64,000 nt of DNA from Iodobacter ciconiae (GCF_003952345.1 NZ_CP034433.1:1674001-1738000); one strand, 5' to 3'; shown: positions 33,334 through 43,211, numbered from the stretch's first letter. Program-made: numbers and translations. The notes: generated by a model not told the origin, from the sequence alone.

Positions 33334-34707
33334 GTGTTAAAATTTTTACAACCCGCCAGCCATATTGCACGTATGGGCGACAAAGACATTGATAGCACCT
33401 ACAAACGGCTGCGCTGGCAGATATTTCTGGGGATTTTTCTAGGTTACGCCGGCTATTATCTGGTGCGCAAAAACTTCTCGCTGGCGATGCCCTATCTGAT
33501 CGAACAAGGCTTCTCACGCGGGGATCTGGGTTTTGCAATGTCAGGTGTAGCCATTGCCTACGGAATATCCAAATTCTTGATGGGTGCGATTTCCGATCGA
33601 TCCAACCCACGGATATTTTTAAGCCTTGGGCTGGTGCTCTCTGCTGCGATTTTTCTGTTTATGGGCTTTGTACCCTGGGCCACATCCAGCATCACCATCA
33701 TGTTTGTGCTGCTGTTTTTAAATGGCTGGGTACAGGGCATGGGCTGGCCGCCGTGCGGCCGCACCATGGTGCACTGGTGGAGCCAGAAAGAACGTGGTTC
33801 GGTAGTTTCAGTATGGAACTGCGCCCATAATGTGGGTGGCGGCATGATTGGCCCGCTGTTTATTTTAGGTATGGGCTGGTTCAACGATTGGCGCTCGGCT
33901 TTCTATGTACCGGCTGCTGCCGCGATTGCGATTGCAGTGCTGGCTTTTGTGGTAATGCGCGACACCCCGCAATCCTGTGGCTTGCCTGCAGTTGAAGAAT
34001 ATAAAAATGATTACCCGAAAGATTACAACGAAGCGCATGAAGTAGAACTGAGTGCCAGAGAAATCTTTAGAAAATATATTCTGCCAAACAAGCTGCTCTG
34101 GTGCATTGCCTTTGCCAATGTGTTTGTTTACCTGCTGCGCTATGGTGTACTGGATTGGGCACCCACTTATTTAAAAGAGGTCAAACATTTCGCTGTCGAC
34201 AAATCATCATGGGCCTATTTTCTGTTTGAATGGGCGGGTATTCCGGGCACATTGCTGTGCGGCTGGATGTCGGACAAGGTGTTTAAAGGTAATCGTGGTG
34301 CAACCGGCTTGTTCTTTATGGGCCTTGTGAGCATCGCAACGATTGTTTACTGGCTAAACCCGGCAGGCAATCCAACGGTTGATATGCTGGCCCTGATCGC
34401 CATCGGTTTCTTTATTTATGGCCCGGTGATGCTAATTGGCTTGCATGCGCTGGAGCTGGCACCAAAAAAAGCCGCAGGCACAGCGGCAGGCTTTACCGGC
34501 CTCTTTGGTTATCTTGGCGGCTCGGTTGCCGCCAGTGCCGTAGTCGGTTATACAGTGGATCATTTTGGCTGGGATGGCGGCTTTATACTGCTGATCGGCT
34601 CTTGTATCGCCGCAATGATTCTACTGGGGCTGACCATGCTCCACGATACGCCGGCCAATAAAATCAGGCGTGACGCAAAAAACGCTCACACTTCAGCTGA
34701 TCAGTAA
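33334..34707 (+). CDS. glpT: Glycerol-3-phosphate/phosphate antiporter
   Basis: This inner-membrane major-facilitator protein of the organophosphate:phosphate antiporter family imports glycerol 3-phosphate. I choose the GTG at 33334 (reading [19 protein letters not shown], 457 aa). AGGAAG lies 6 bases upstream and the E. coli protein begins with the very similar MLSIFKPAPHKAR. The rest aligns without gaps: [16 protein letters not shown] start, [81 protein letters not shown] and [20 protein letters not shown]. Twelve membrane helices are expected. A good terminator follows. Confidence 0.95.
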   Translation: MLKFLQPASHIARMGDKDIDSTYKRLRWQIFLGIFLGYAGYYLVRKNFSLAMPYLIEQGFSRGDLGFAMSGVAIAYGISKFLMGAISDRSNPRIFLSLGLVLSAAIFLFMGFVPWATSSITIMFVLLFLNGWVQGMGWPPCGRTMVHWWSQKERGSVVSVWNCAHNVGGGMIGPLFILGMGWFNDWRSAFYVPAAAAIAIAVLAFVVMRDTPQSCGLPAVEEYKNDYPKDYNEAHEVELSAREIFRKYILPNKLLWCIAFANVFVYLLRYGVLDWAPTYLKEVKHFAVDKSSWAYFLFEWAGIPGTLLCGWMSDKVFKGNRGATGLFFMGLVSIATIVYWLNPAGNPTVDMLALIAIGFFIYGPVMLIGLHALELAPKKAAGTAAGFTGLFGYLGGSVAASAVVGYTVDHFGWDGGFILLIGSCIAAMILLGLTMLHDTPANKIRRDAKNAHTSADQ

Positions 34708-34727
34708 TCAAAAACAAAATGCCTCCT

Positions 34728-34757
34728 GCCGCTCAAATCATCGAGCGGCGTTTTTTT
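34728..34757 (+). terminator. Rho-independent terminator of glpT
   Basis: GCCGCTC (34728-34734) pairs with GAGCGGC (34743-34749), loop of 8, followed by G and seven T. Confidence 0.9.
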
Positions 34758-35184
34758 AAAAAAAGCATTCTTTAATTCATCTCGCATACCCAGACAGATA
34801 CCGATTCAAATAGTTAATTTATTTTTTATCTTCATCAGAAAATAAATTAAGCCCCAATCAAATACAACTATGTACTAAATCACATAAAACAGACAGGCAA
34901 AGATAATAAGCACTGTTGTTTTTTGTAGTTACGAGCAATCAATCCATATAAAAAATCGCTTAAAATATAAAAAAACCAGCCCCAAAGTACGTGCAATAAT
35001 TTCAAACACAACCCAAATAACAAAAAAATAGCCAAATAAAGAATAACAAGTAAAATCAATACACTGAATTACCTATGCCACCTGCCGGTTAATTTTTACG
35101 CTTGGATTTAATTTAATAAATAAAAATAAAATTAATATATGGAATATACTTTATTAATCCAATTAGCAAACAAGGGGCTTATTA
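34758..35184 (+). other. AT-rich region before the PEP-CTERM gene
   Basis: About 430 bases are very AT-rich and hold no ORF of note. AAGGGGC just before 35185 is the ribosome binding site for the PEP-CTERM protein. Confidence 0.45.
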
Positions 35185-35808
35185 ATGAAACCTTATATTA
35201 CCATTATTTTAAGCACGCTTATTATTGCTGCGCCTGCACAAGCTATTAGCATTAAAGTATTTACTAATAAAACAGAGTGGACCAAGGCACTCAATAGTAT
35301 TGTTTCAGCTGAAGACTTTACAGACGGCTCTTTTATACAAGGCCTTTCTATCAAAGCAAACTCCACAAAGCCTAAAGACATGACCCATACCTATTCTGTC
35401 CCTGGCGGAAAAATGGTGGACCGATTAACAAAGAAACATAGCACCACGATCAGCTACACCTCCGGGCTACTCGGAATTGGCGGTAATTTTGACCTGTCTC
35501 TCAACGACCCTGGCATGGGTATCAAACTGGTTTTAAGCGGTGATACTTTTAGTAACTTTGTCATTCCTACAGAAATCAATAAATACACAACAGGAGGCTT
35601 TTTTGGCCTGATTTCTGATACTGCATTCTCATCATTAAAACTAATGGCCGGCACGCAAGGCACACCCTGTGTGAATGGGGAGCAATACAGCCTGGATAAT
35701 TTGTCCCTGGCTACAGTTGCAGCGCCTGTTCCAGAGCCCGAAACCTATGCATTAATGGGGGTCGGTTTAATTGGCTTAATTGCTGCGCGCCGTCGAAAAG
35801 CGCAATAA
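35185..35808 (+). CDS. PEP-CTERM sorting-domain exported protein
   Basis: This 207-aa exported protein has a Sec signal peptide (MKPYITIILSTLIIAAPAQA, then ISIKVF) and a C-terminal PEP-CTERM tail. The tail has the motif VPEPETYALMG at about 183-193, a hydrophobic stretch GVGLIGLIAA and a basic end RRRKAQ. Such tails are cut and anchored by an exosortase (EpsH type), usually in bacteria that make exopolysaccharide. The middle, beta-rich and with a single cysteine, is not recognised. It is monocistronic with its own terminator. No exosortase gene lies in the window. Confidence 0.88.
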   Translation: MKPYITIILSTLIIAAPAQAISIKVFTNKTEWTKALNSIVSAEDFTDGSFIQGLSIKANSTKPKDMTHTYSVPGGKMVDRLTKKHSTTISYTSGLLGIGGNFDLSLNDPGMGIKLVLSGDTFSNFVIPTEINKYTTGGFFGLISDTAFSSLKLMAGTQGTPCVNGEQYSLDNLSLATVAAPVPEPETYALMGVGLIGLIAARRRKAQ

Positions 35809-35826
35809 GCATCAGCCAAACCAACT

Positions 35827-35856
35827 AGCCAGGCTCCCCGCCTGGCTTTTATTTAT
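35827..35856 (+). terminator. Rho-independent terminator of the PEP-CTERM gene
   Basis: AGCCAGG (35827-35833) pairs with CCTGGCT (35841-35847), 7-nt loop, followed by TTTATTTATT. Confidence 0.85.
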
Positions 35857-35966
35857 TTAACATAAACAGTTAACCATCTTTTATTTACAAGAACTGCTAC
35901 TGATAGCCAGCCCCTCTGCGGTCTACAATCAAGCCATTCGCTCGTTTCCCCGCACACAGGATAACT

Positions 35967-37169
35967 ATGAATCACGCCTACCTATCACACCTTAATGCCA
36001 CCCTCGAACAAATTCACAACGACGGTTTTGCCAAGCCAGAGCGCGTGATCGCCAGCAAGCAGCGGGCAAATCTCACCTTGCAAAGCGGCCAGGAAGTGCT
36101 GAATTTTTGCGCCAACAATTATCTGGGCCTGGCGGACGACGCCCGCCTGATCGACGCAGCCAAACAAGGCATGGACGATTACGGCTATGGTTGTGCATCG
36201 GTACGCTTTATTTGCGGCACCCAGCAAATTCATAAAGATTTAGAACAGGCTATTTCTGGTTTTCTAAAGACGGACGACACCATTCTGTATTCCAGCTGTT
36301 TTGACGCCAATGGCGGCGTATTTGAAACACTGCTGGGTGAAGAAGACGCGGTGATATCGGATGAACTAAACCACGCTTCGATTATCGACGGCGTACGCCT
36401 GTGCAAAGCCAAGCGTTTCCGTTACAAAAACAACGACATGCAAGACCTTGAAGCTCAGTTAATTGCCGCAGATGCGGCAGGTGCGCGCTTTAAGCTGGTC
36501 GTCACCGATGGCGTGTTCTCAATGGATGGCATTATCGCTAACCTGAAAGACCTTTGCGATGTGGCCGAACGCTATAACGCGATTGTGATGGTGGATGATT
36601 CACACGCGGTGGGCTTTATCGGTGAAAACGGTGCGGGCACGCCTGAATTATGCGGCGTACAGGATCGTATCGACCTTTATACCGGCACGCTGGGCAAGGC
36701 CTTAGGCGGCGCTTCGGGTGGTTATGTTTCTGGCCGCAAGCCAATGATTGATCTCTTACGCCAGCGCTCACGCCCTTATTTGTTCTCTAACACCCTCGCC
36801 CCCGCCATCGCCGCTGCCAGCCTGAAAGTATTAGAAGTCCTAGCGAGTGATGAGGGTGCCGCCCTGCGCAGTCTGTTAAAACGCAACGCCGAATACTTCC
36901 GTAAAGCCATGTCTGAGGCAGGCTTTACGCTGGTACCGGGCGAGCATCCGATTATCCCCGTGATGCTGGGCGACGCCCGCCTTGCTAGCGAGGTATCTGC
37001 TGCGCTACTTAAAGAAGGCGTGTACGTGGTCGGATTTTCTTTCCCCGTTGTGCCCAAAGGCAAAGCCCGTATCCGCACCCAGATGTCGGCAGGCCACAAC
37101 TTGGCACAAATCCAGCAAACAGTAGATGCGTTTATCAAAGTAGGCCGTGAACTGAAAGTGATTGCTTAA
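35967..37169 (+). CDS. kbl: 2-amino-3-ketobutyrate CoA ligase (glycine C-acetyltransferase)
   Basis: Kbl cleaves 2-amino-3-ketobutyrate with CoA into glycine and acetyl-CoA, the second step of threonine catabolism. The 400-aa alpha-oxoamine synthase shows [72 protein letters not shown] and the PLP-lysine segment [20 protein letters not shown]-terminal [15 protein letters not shown] is also standard. It lies directly upstream of tdh, whose product makes its substrate. Confidence 0.96.
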   Translation: MNHAYLSHLNATLEQIHNDGFAKPERVIASKQRANLTLQSGQEVLNFCANNYLGLADDARLIDAAKQGMDDYGYGCASVRFICGTQQIHKDLEQAISGFLKTDDTILYSSCFDANGGVFETLLGEEDAVISDELNHASIIDGVRLCKAKRFRYKNNDMQDLEAQLIAADAAGARFKLVVTDGVFSMDGIIANLKDLCDVAERYNAIVMVDDSHAVGFIGENGAGTPELCGVQDRIDLYTGTLGKALGGASGGYVSGRKPMIDLLRQRSRPYLFSNTLAPAIAAASLKVLEVLASDEGAALRSLLKRNAEYFRKAMSEAGFTLVPGEHPIIPVMLGDARLASEVSAALLKEGVYVVGFSFPVVPKGKARIRTQMSAGHNLAQIQQTVDAFIKVGRELKVIA

Positions 37170-37186
37170 AAGACTTAAAATTTCTG

Positions 37187-37283
37187 TAGACACAGAGATA
37201 ACTGAGAACACAGAGATAAATAAAATTTAACCTCAAGTACTTTTTATCCGTGTTCTGCCTTTAATCTCTGTGTACTCTGAGCC
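37187..37283. repeat. Imperfect palindromic extragenic repeat between kbl and tdh
   Basis: CACAGAGATAACTGAGAACA and a second CACAGAGATAAA on the left mirror GTGTTCTG and TAATCTCTGTGTACTCTG on the right, around an A/T-rich centre. The CACAGAGA/TCTCTGTG wording is that of a dispersed extragenic repeat common in proteobacteria. It could form a long hairpin in the kbl-tdh transcript. Confidence 0.55.
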
Positions 37284-37324
37284 TAGGGTTTACGCGTTAA
37301 ATAATTAAGATAATGGAACACAAA

Positions 37325-38350
37325 ATGAAAGCCTTATCAAAACTGACCGCAATGCCTGGCCTGACGATGAACCAAGTCGAAAAACCCGCCATTGGTCATA
37401 ACGATCTCTTGATCAAAATTAAAAAAACCGCCATCTGTGGCACCGATATTCATATCTGGAAATGGGATGAATGGGCACAAAAAACCATTCCCGTGCCCAT
37501 GCACGTTGGCCATGAATATGTAGGCACCGTGGTAGAAATTGGCTCGGAAGTGCAAGGTTTTAAGATTGGCGATCGTGTATCCGGCGAAGGCCATATCACC
37601 TGTGGTCATTGCCGTAATTGCCGCGCAGGCCGCCGCCATCTTTGCCGCAATACCGTTGGCGTGGGTGTGAACCGCCCCGGCGCTTTTGCCGAATATCTGG
37701 TGCTGCCCGCTTTTAATGCCTTTCCGATTCCTGACGACATTTCTGACGATTTAGCCGCTATTTTCGATCCGTTTGGCAATGCTGTACATACCGCGCTGTC
37801 GTTCAATATGGTCGGCGAAGATGTATTGATTACCGGCGCTGGCCCGATCGGCATTATGGCTGTGGCAATTGCCAAACACGTCGGCGCGCGCCATGTAGTG
37901 ATTACCGATGTCAACGAATACCGCCTCGATCTGGCGCGAAAAATGGGCGCAACCCGCGCCGTTAACGTCTTGAATGAAGATTTAAAAGACGTGATGAGCG
38001 ACTTAAAAATGACCGAAGGCTTTGACGTCGGCCTGGAGATGTCCGGCAATCCGCAAGCCTTTCGCTCCATGCTGGAAACCATGCAGCACGGCGGCAAAGT
38101 AGCGCTCTTAGGCATTCCACCGGCAGACACCGCCATCGACTGGAATCAGGTTATTTTTAAAGGGCTGGAAATCAAAGGCATTTACGGCCGTGAAATGTTC
38201 GAGACCTGGTACAAAATGGTCGCACTGATCCAGTCCGGCCTCGACATCACCCCGATTATCACCCATCACTTTCATGTGGATGAATTTGAGCAAGGCTTTG
38301 AAGCCATGTTATCGGGGCAAAGCGGGAAGGTTATTTTGAGCTGGGAATAA
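37325..38350 (+). CDS. tdh: L-threonine 3-dehydrogenase
   Basis: Tdh oxidises L-threonine to 2-amino-3-ketobutyrate with NAD+. This zinc-dependent medium-chain dehydrogenase begins [17 protein letters not shown] exactly like the E. coli protein (341 aa), so I start at 37325, four codons into the longer frame. Visible features: catalytic zinc site [12 protein letters not shown] with GHEYVG, the structural-zinc lobe [20 protein letters not shown] plus LC, the Rossmann motif [20 protein letters not shown] and the C-terminal [13 protein letters not shown]. It works with kbl upstream. Its natural terminator has been split by the IS3 element that follows. Confidence 0.96.
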   Translation: MKALSKLTAMPGLTMNQVEKPAIGHNDLLIKIKKTAICGTDIHIWKWDEWAQKTIPVPMHVGHEYVGTVVEIGSEVQGFKIGDRVSGEGHITCGHCRNCRAGRRHLCRNTVGVGVNRPGAFAEYLVLPAFNAFPIPDDISDDLAAIFDPFGNAVHTALSFNMVGEDVLITGAGPIGIMAVAIAKHVGARHVVITDVNEYRLDLARKMGATRAVNVLNEDLKDVMSDLKMTEGFDVGLEMSGNPQAFRSMLETMQHGGKVALLGIPPADTAIDWNQVIFKGLEIKGIYGREMFETWYKMVALIQSGLDITPIITHHFHVDEFEQGFEAMLSGQSGKVILSWE

Positions 38351-38418
38351 AAAACAGCCCTCAATTTTGAACTGCACCCCAAAAGTTGGACACCCGTCCA
38401 TATTTTTGGGGTGTTTTT

Positions 38419-38949
38419 ATGTCCAAGTACACAACGCAATTCAAGCTTTCTGTCGTTCAGCAATATTTAACGGGCGAAGAAGGTATTAAAACGATTACTA
38501 ACCAATATGGCATCGAGCAGGCCATGTTTCGTCGCTGGGTGAGGTCGTTTCGCCAGCATGGTGAATCGGGTTTAGCCCCCAAATACAGTCATTACGATGC
38601 CGTGTTCAAACTCTCCGTGCTCCAGCACATGTGGGACAATCATCTTTCCCAGCAGGAAACTACCGCTTATTTTGATATTCGTAGCCCCACTTGTTTGAGC
38701 CAATGGAGCACGCAGTATTGCGCAGGCGGAATTGCTGCCCTTGAATCTGCGCCTAAAGGTCGAAAGAAATCACCCATGCCCGTTGCCGAAAATAACACTG
38801 CTCCCCTGCCGATTGATGATGAAACCCGTAGCCGTGAAGAACTCATTGCAGAAGTCAAACGCCTCCGTTTAGAGGTGGCCTACATAAAAAAGTACAATGC
38901 CTTAGTTCAAGCCAAAGCCCAATCGGCACAGCAGAAACAGCACAAATAG
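38419..38949 (+). CDS. IS3-family transposase OrfA
   Basis: This 176-aa DNA-binding subunit begins MSKYTTQFKLSVVQQYLTGE (start at 38419; the 11 codons upstream lie within the left IS end region). It contains two helix-turn-helix regions (GIKTITNQYGIEQAMFRRWV and TTAYFDIRSPTCLSQWSTQY) and a C-terminal leucine-zipper-like segment RSREELIAEVKRLRLEVAYI. Near the end, ATA-AAA-AAG at 38884-38892 provides a slippery site. The -1 frame from there is open into OrfB, so a fused OrfAB transposase can be made. Confidence 0.92.
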   Translation: MSKYTTQFKLSVVQQYLTGEEGIKTITNQYGIEQAMFRRWVRSFRQHGESGLAPKYSHYDAVFKLSVLQHMWDNHLSQQETTAYFDIRSPTCLSQWSTQYCAGGIAALESAPKGRKKSPMPVAENNTAPLPIDDETRSREELIAEVKRLRLEVAYIKKYNALVQAKAQSAQQKQHK

Positions 38950-39785
38950 TGCTTGAATTAAGGCCGCAGTTTCCCTTGGCTGATTTGTTGAAACAAGCCG
39001 AGTTGCCGCGTAGCACCTTCTATTACCAGAAGCAGGCTTTGGCGGTGAGCGACAAGTATCAAAACGTCAAAACACAGCTTACAGCGCTGTTTACAGAGCA
39101 TAAAGGGCGCTACGGCTACCGGCGCATCATGCTGGCGCTGCGTAATAAGGGCGAATGGCTTAATCACAAAACGGTGCAGCGTTTAATGCAAGAGCTGGGT
39201 TTGAAGTCGTGCGTTCGGCCTAAAAAGTACCGTTCATACAAGGGTGAATGCGGCAAAATCGCGCCAAATATATTGCAGCGACAATTTAGTGCAGATAAGC
39301 CGAATCAGAAATGGGTAACCGATGTGACTGAATTTAACGTACAGGGAGAAAAGCTCTATCTGTCGCCAGTTTTGGATTTATACAATGGAGAAATTATCGC
39401 TTTTGAAATGGCGCGCCGCCCAGTATTTGCGCTGGTCAGTCAAATGCTAAAGAAAGCGATCGTTAAGCTGAGCCCGGATGAAAAACCACTACTGCATTCG
39501 GATCAGGGTTGGCAGTATCAAATGGCAAAGTATCGGCAGCAATTGGCAGGAAAAGGACTGGTACAAAGTATGTCAAGAAAGGGCAATTGCCACGATAATG
39601 CAACGATGGAAAGCTTCTTTGGTACGTTGAAGTCAGAGTTTTTCTACCAGGAAAAATTCACTAGTATTGAGCAACTGGAGCAAGGCATCGTGGACTACAT
39701 TCATTACTATAACCACGACCGAATCAAGTTGAAGTTAAAAGGGCTGAGTCCTGTTCAATACAGAACCCAGCCCTTGAGCACCTAG
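38949..39785 (+). CDS. IS3-family transposase OrfB (DDE integrase domain)
   Basis: This 278-aa catalytic subunit has an rve-type DDE core. The first D is in QKWVTDVTEFNVQGEKLYLS, the second in PLLHSDQGWQYQMAKYRQQL and the E in NATMESFFGTLKSEFFYQE. The N-terminal HTH_21-like segment is HKGRYGYRRIMLALRNKGEW. It is normally expressed as a fusion with OrfA through -1 frameshifting; a GTG at 38949 overlapping the OrfA stop by one base could also start it. No frame damage is seen. Confidence 0.93.
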   Translation: MLELRPQFPLADLLKQAELPRSTFYYQKQALAVSDKYQNVKTQLTALFTEHKGRYGYRRIMLALRNKGEWLNHKTVQRLMQELGLKSCVRPKKYRSYKGECGKIAPNILQRQFSADKPNQKWVTDVTEFNVQGEKLYLSPVLDLYNGEIIAFEMARRPVFALVSQMLKKAIVKLSPDEKPLLHSDQGWQYQMAKYRQQLAGKGLVQSMSRKGNCHDNATMESFFGTLKSEFFYQEKFTSIEQLEQGIVDYIHYYNHDRIKLKLKGLSPVQYRTQPLST

Positions 39786-39841
39786 CTTTTATACTGTCCA
39801 ACTAATTGGGGTCAGTTCATTTATTGAGGGCTGTTTTTTTT

Positions 39842-40329
39842 AAATGCTTTTAAATTATTGAAATACTACAAAATAAAGCGGCAATTACTTTATTTAATTG
39901 AACAAAACAATCAAAAATTAAATCTGGCTATGCCTTTTACCAACACCTATACAACTTATTCTATTCGCAACCACGCTATAGGCATAGGTTTAATATCCCC
40001 TTAAAGCACGCCGAGCGAGGAACAAGCGGGCGTGGTTTCGGCGAGGACTGTCTGAGCGAGCCTGCGAGCGAGTTCCGCAGCCGCCGCTCGATTGTCCGCA
40101 GCGAAGGGGTTTCGTGCTGGCCGGGGCGGCATTCTTTGCTTACTTTCTTGGCCGTTCAAGAAAGCGGGTCCCCGCGGGGATGACGCACCTAAATCAACGT
40201 GCCCAAGGCACGAAAATCAACTTCGTTTAAAGCGCCAACTAATGGCAAAAAATGAAAGCGTAATTAACAATAGGGAAAATAGCGATTGCACAATTGAAAT
40301 TATTCTAATTACTGAAGTAGCAACAAACC
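39842..40329. other. Region between IS3 element and the beta-helix gene
   Basis: The first 150 bases are AT-rich and empty. At about 40000-40200 lies a GC-rich block including GGCGGCATTCTTTGCTTACT and TTCTTGGCCGTTCAAGAAAG. It resembles a dispersed repeat seen after many proteobacterial genes (readable as FFAYFLGRS-type peptide but without a gene around it). I do not support a gene here. Confidence 0.4.
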
Positions 40330-41766
40330 TTACTCTTCACTCTTAACAATAAGCGGCTCCAACCCTTTAACAGAATAAAATGGCAACACAATTTGCTGGA
40401 GTGAAAAAATAAATGAATTAGCAAGTAACTCATAATTTACGCTATAGCTCAAACCATAAACAGGACTAACAATTAACGCATAAGCTATTGAAAAAACAAA
40501 ACCTGAACCTACAATCCAAGCCAGTGATATAGCGTAACTTGTTCCATAATCTGACAAAATCTTATACCAAAAACCAAGAGTAGCTATTTTTTCAAAGCGC
40601 CCTTTTTTTGCCTGAATCACATTCTGCTCAAGAGCATAAAACATCCCCTCTTCATGGCGGGCTCGTTGAGACTCCATCGCTAACCTCAAAGTTCGATAAA
40701 CTTTTTCCGCCTCTGGTCCTTCCTTCATTAAGAAATCAGACGCAGGAGGAAAAATACATCCCTGAGGTATTTTTACATCATAAAAAATAGGCAGCCCATA
40801 AAAAGTAGAACCACTAAAATTCAATGCCTGCCCGAACTCACGCCCAACACAATTCAAATCACCAATATCTGAATCTTGAATAGATAAAAAATGCACTAGC
40901 CTATATCTTTCACTCCCTTCATCATTTTTACGCTTCGCCATAAAAAGATCAAACCTATCCGGCATGGAAGATTCTGAGATTTCAATTGTTAAAATAGGAA
41001 TATTCTCTAAACCAAATTTGGCACCTTCGAAATCAGAATTCTTCATCTCAAACCTAGAAATAATAGAATCAGAGAAAAACAAATAGCTACTTTCATTTCT
41101 CGGAAGAACCAAACCCTCCCTTGGGTTATTACAATCATTGAAACATAGGTATTTCACAAAACAATTACTAAACTCCGAAGATACGGCCAATATTGATGCC
41201 CCTACAATAACAATATCTTTATATTCTTCTTGGGTACCAATATCAACAACATCAATTTTATGCTCAACAACAGAATCCCGCACTTCCAAACAAAGGTTAG
41301 TACCTCCAACCATTAACCTATCGACCCAGGATCTATAAATCAATAAAGTATCATGATGAAGTTTTACATCCCCTAAAAGAGAAGAAACAAGCCAATCGTC
41401 ATTCTGTTCACATTCAAAATCAACATTATTATTGTAAATTGAAACATTACTTACACTAACGCTCTCAATCGTCAGCCCAGTACCTTTCGCAAATCTACAA
41501 CGACTGATTTCAACACAATAACCATCTCGTATATTTTCAACACTTACTGAATTTCTAAATGTACAACCTACAAAACAGATCCCTTTAAGGCCGCTTTTGC
41601 AATCTATTTTAAAAAAATCAAAATCAACACAAATCAAGTATAAAATCTTTTCATGAGCAATTGCATCCTCGATCAATGCAGTCAACTGATTCAAATCAAA
41701 TTTAATCGAATACCCTACAAAAACGGTACAACGATCGGAATCTCCTTTCGGCCTAAAATTCAACAT
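40330..41766 (-). CDS. Beta-helix (pentapeptide-like) protein with C-terminal membrane domain
   Basis: This protein has 478 aa if started at 41766 (MLNFRPKGDSDRCTVFVGY). Residues about 60-340 have the spacing of an irregular right-handed beta-helix (GICFVGCTFRNSVSVENI, FEMKNSDFEGAKFGLENI, LNFSGSTFYGLPIF). Then comes a helical stretch (EAEKVYRTLRLAMESQRARH), two membrane helices (YAISLAWIVGSGFVFSIAYA and a weaker one) and FIFSLQQIVLPFYSV, a region reminiscent of channel-type ends in pentapeptide-repeat membrane proteins. It is AT-rich, alone and unlike its neighbours, suggesting transfer. An in-phase extension to about 41855 would join an ATG at 41866 if an A8 tract were A7; the full gene may be frameshifted or phase-variable. 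Function unknown. Confidence 0.72.
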   Translation of the reverse strand: MLNFRPKGDSDRCTVFVGYSIKFDLNQLTALIEDAIAHEKILYLICVDFDFFKIDCKSGLKGICFVGCTFRNSVSVENIRDGYCVEISRCRFAKGTGLTIESVSVSNVSIYNNNVDFECEQNDDWLVSSLLGDVKLHHDTLLIYRSWVDRLMVGGTNLCLEVRDSVVEHKIDVVDIGTQEEYKDIVIVGASILAVSSEFSNCFVKYLCFNDCNNPREGLVLPRNESSYLFFSDSIISRFEMKNSDFEGAKFGLENIPILTIEISESSMPDRFDLFMAKRKNDEGSERYRLVHFLSIQDSDIGDLNCVGREFGQALNFSGSTFYGLPIFYDVKIPQGCIFPPASDFLMKEGPEAEKVYRTLRLAMESQRARHEEGMFYALEQNVIQAKKGRFEKIATLGFWYKILSDYGTSYAISLAWIVGSGFVFSIAYALIVSPVYGLSYSVNYELLANSFIFSLQQIVLPFYSVKGLEPLIVKSEE

Positions 41767-41855
41767 ATCTCGATCAACAAACCCATCGTCCTCAACGAGC
41801 TTGTTTTTCTTTACTCGAAGGTTAATTCTTTCTTTAATTTTTTCAATATTATCTA

Positions 41856-41866
41856 TTTTTTTTCAT
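41856..41866 (-). other. ATG plus A8 tract at the probable true start of the beta-helix gene
   Basis: On the minus strand ATG (41866-41864) is followed by eight A, and that frame stops after five codons. With seven A the frame would read MKKIDNIEKIKERINLRVKK and then NKLVEDDGFVDRD directly into MLNFRPKG at 41766, with no stop. The fit suggests a slippage-prone start or a recent frameshift. Confidence 0.6.
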
Positions 41867-41964
41867 TATTTTATATTTAGAAAATTAAAAACCCCTTTAG
41901 TCAAGAAGTACTCTGAATAAAAGCACCACCGGCCAAAGCCCCCAAACAATATAATTATCACATA

Positions 41965-43116
41965 TCAGGCCAAAACAGCCGGCAATTGCCCTGTTAAAGC
42001 TTGCTTCTCTTTTGTTGCCGCGCCCAATAATGCAAAGCCCAGCAACTCACCTCGGGCACCTACAAAACGGGCATCGATTCCGCCTTCAACGGGTGACACC
42101 TGCCATTGTCCCTGAGCACCGGGGGCAGGTGGTGCAACGACGGTTGGGCAGGCAGGGGTTTTAATCTGCACCGGCATGGCCGGGTATTTAACCGGGGTGG
42201 GGGTTCCGGCCAGGGTGGCTGCCAAAGCACGGGCGCAGTGCATGATTGGCATGACAAAAGGTAAATTCAGCCCCATGACTTCGGCACAATCGCCCAGCGC
42301 ATAAATGTGCGGCTGAGAGGTTTGCAGGGTTTGATCTACTACAATGCCGCGATTCACTTTTAAACCTGCGCTTTCAGCCAGATGAATACGGGGCCGCAGG
42401 CCAATGGCAGAGAGCAGCATGCCCACTTCGATAATTGATCCATCATTTAAACCCAATAAATAGCGCCCTTCCATATGATCATAATTTTGTGCCGCCACGC
42501 CAAAATGAAACTCAACGCCGGCAGCAGTCAGCTGTGCCGCCAGATAATGACCAGCAGTTTCAGGCAGTAAACGGGATAATGGCCAGCCAGCAAGATCCAA
42601 TACGATGGGCTTAATACCCAGCGCCAGTAAATCATTAGCAAATTCGCAGCCAATTAAACCTGCGCCTAAAATACCCACTGTTTTTAACTCAGGAAGTTTT
42701 GCAGCAAACTCTGCATACTCTTGCAGATTATTCACAGAAATTACATCGTCCCCGGCATTTCCGCCCAGAGGTAAATAAATTTGATCTGCGCCTAATGCTA
42801 AAATTAAATCCTGATACACCAAAGCAGCACCATCAATTAATAAAACCTGCTGATTTGCTATATCTATTCCCACTACTTCGGCAAAAGGCAATATTGCTGC
42901 ATTTAATTCTTCAGCCATTTTTCTGGCGGACTTCATCATTAAAGACGCTGCCGTTTTTTTACCTGCCAGCGCATTAGATAACATGGGTTTGGAATAAAAA
43001 TCGGCGCTGTCTTCAGCGATAATCGTTAAAGGTGTTATTTGATCTAATTTCCGGAATTCTCGTGCCAGATTATAGCCAGCCAAACCTGAACCGATAATGA
43101 TAATAGGATGACTCAT
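41965..43116 (-). CDS. FAD-dependent pyridine nucleotide-disulfide-type reductase (rubredoxin reductase-like)
   Basis: This 383-aa flavoprotein has an N-terminal FAD-binding motif (IIIIGSGLAGYNLAREFRKL), the NAD-binding Rossmann motif (VGILGAGLIGCEFANDLLAL) and the C-terminal FAD motif (IYALGDCAEVMGLNLPFVMP). Lack of a redox C-x(4)-C pair points to the rubredoxin/ferredoxin reductase branch. SKPMLSNALAGKKTAASL is typical of rubredoxin-NAD(+) reductase of Pseudomonas type. In that role it passes electrons from NADH to rubredoxin. It is next to oxyR and might serve oxidative-stress defence, an inference from position. No rubredoxin gene is adjacent. Confidence 0.85.
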   Translation of the reverse strand: MSHPIIIIGSGLAGYNLAREFRKLDQITPLTIIAEDSADFYSKPMLSNALAGKKTAASLMMKSARKMAEELNAAILPFAEVVGIDIANQQVLLIDGAALVYQDLILALGADQIYLPLGGNAGDDVISVNNLQEYAEFAAKLPELKTVGILGAGLIGCEFANDLLALGIKPIVLDLAGWPLSRLLPETAGHYLAAQLTAAGVEFHFGVAAQNYDHMEGRYLLGLNDGSIIEVGMLLSAIGLRPRIHLAESAGLKVNRGIVVDQTLQTSQPHIYALGDCAEVMGLNLPFVMPIMHCARALAATLAGTPTPVKYPAMPVQIKTPACPTVVAPPAPGAQGQWQVSPVEGGIDARFVGARGELLGFALLGAATKEKQALTGQLPAVLA

Positions 43117-43211
43117 TGTCTTTCCCTGTATTGATGCACTTGTAGATCAAAAAACCAGCGCCTCAGGCACAAAAATAATTCATGCCTGCCGTACTACTTT
43201 TAACATATCCG

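Larger units (their letters stand above)
38368..39819 (+). mobile_element. IS3-family insertion sequence (IS150-like), complete, 1452 bp
   Basis: Terminal inverted repeats of about 24 bp are present: left TGAACTGCACCCCAAAAGTT at 38368 onwards; right, read inward, TGAACTGACCCCAATTAGTT ending at 39819. Both continue GGAC. The flanks carry a 3-bp target duplication TTT (38365-38367 and 39820-39822). Two overlapping frames encode OrfA and OrfB, with an A-AAA-AAG slippery heptamer at 38886-38892 for a -1 frameshift fusion. Both frames are intact, so it may still be active. Confidence 0.93.
38351..39841 (+). terminator. tdh terminator, split by the IS element
   Basis: AAAACAGCCCTCAAT (38351-38365) and ATTGAGGGCTGTTTT (39823-39837, then T to 39841) are perfect complements lying just outside the two IS ends. 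Removing the IS and one TTT copy restores a 15-bp hairpin with a tiny loop and an eight-T tail, immediately after the tdh stop. The element therefore inserted in the loop of this terminator. Confidence 0.88.

Noticed and set aside
37187..37283. CRISPR-like repeats between kbl and tdh
   Set aside because: Only two short CACAGAGA copies with mirrored partners; a palindromic extragenic repeat, with no regular spacers.
40092..40346. Small plus-strand ORF after the IS3 element
   Set aside because: It lies across a dispersed GC-rich repeat and the end of the beta-helix gene, with no ribosome site or recognisable domain.
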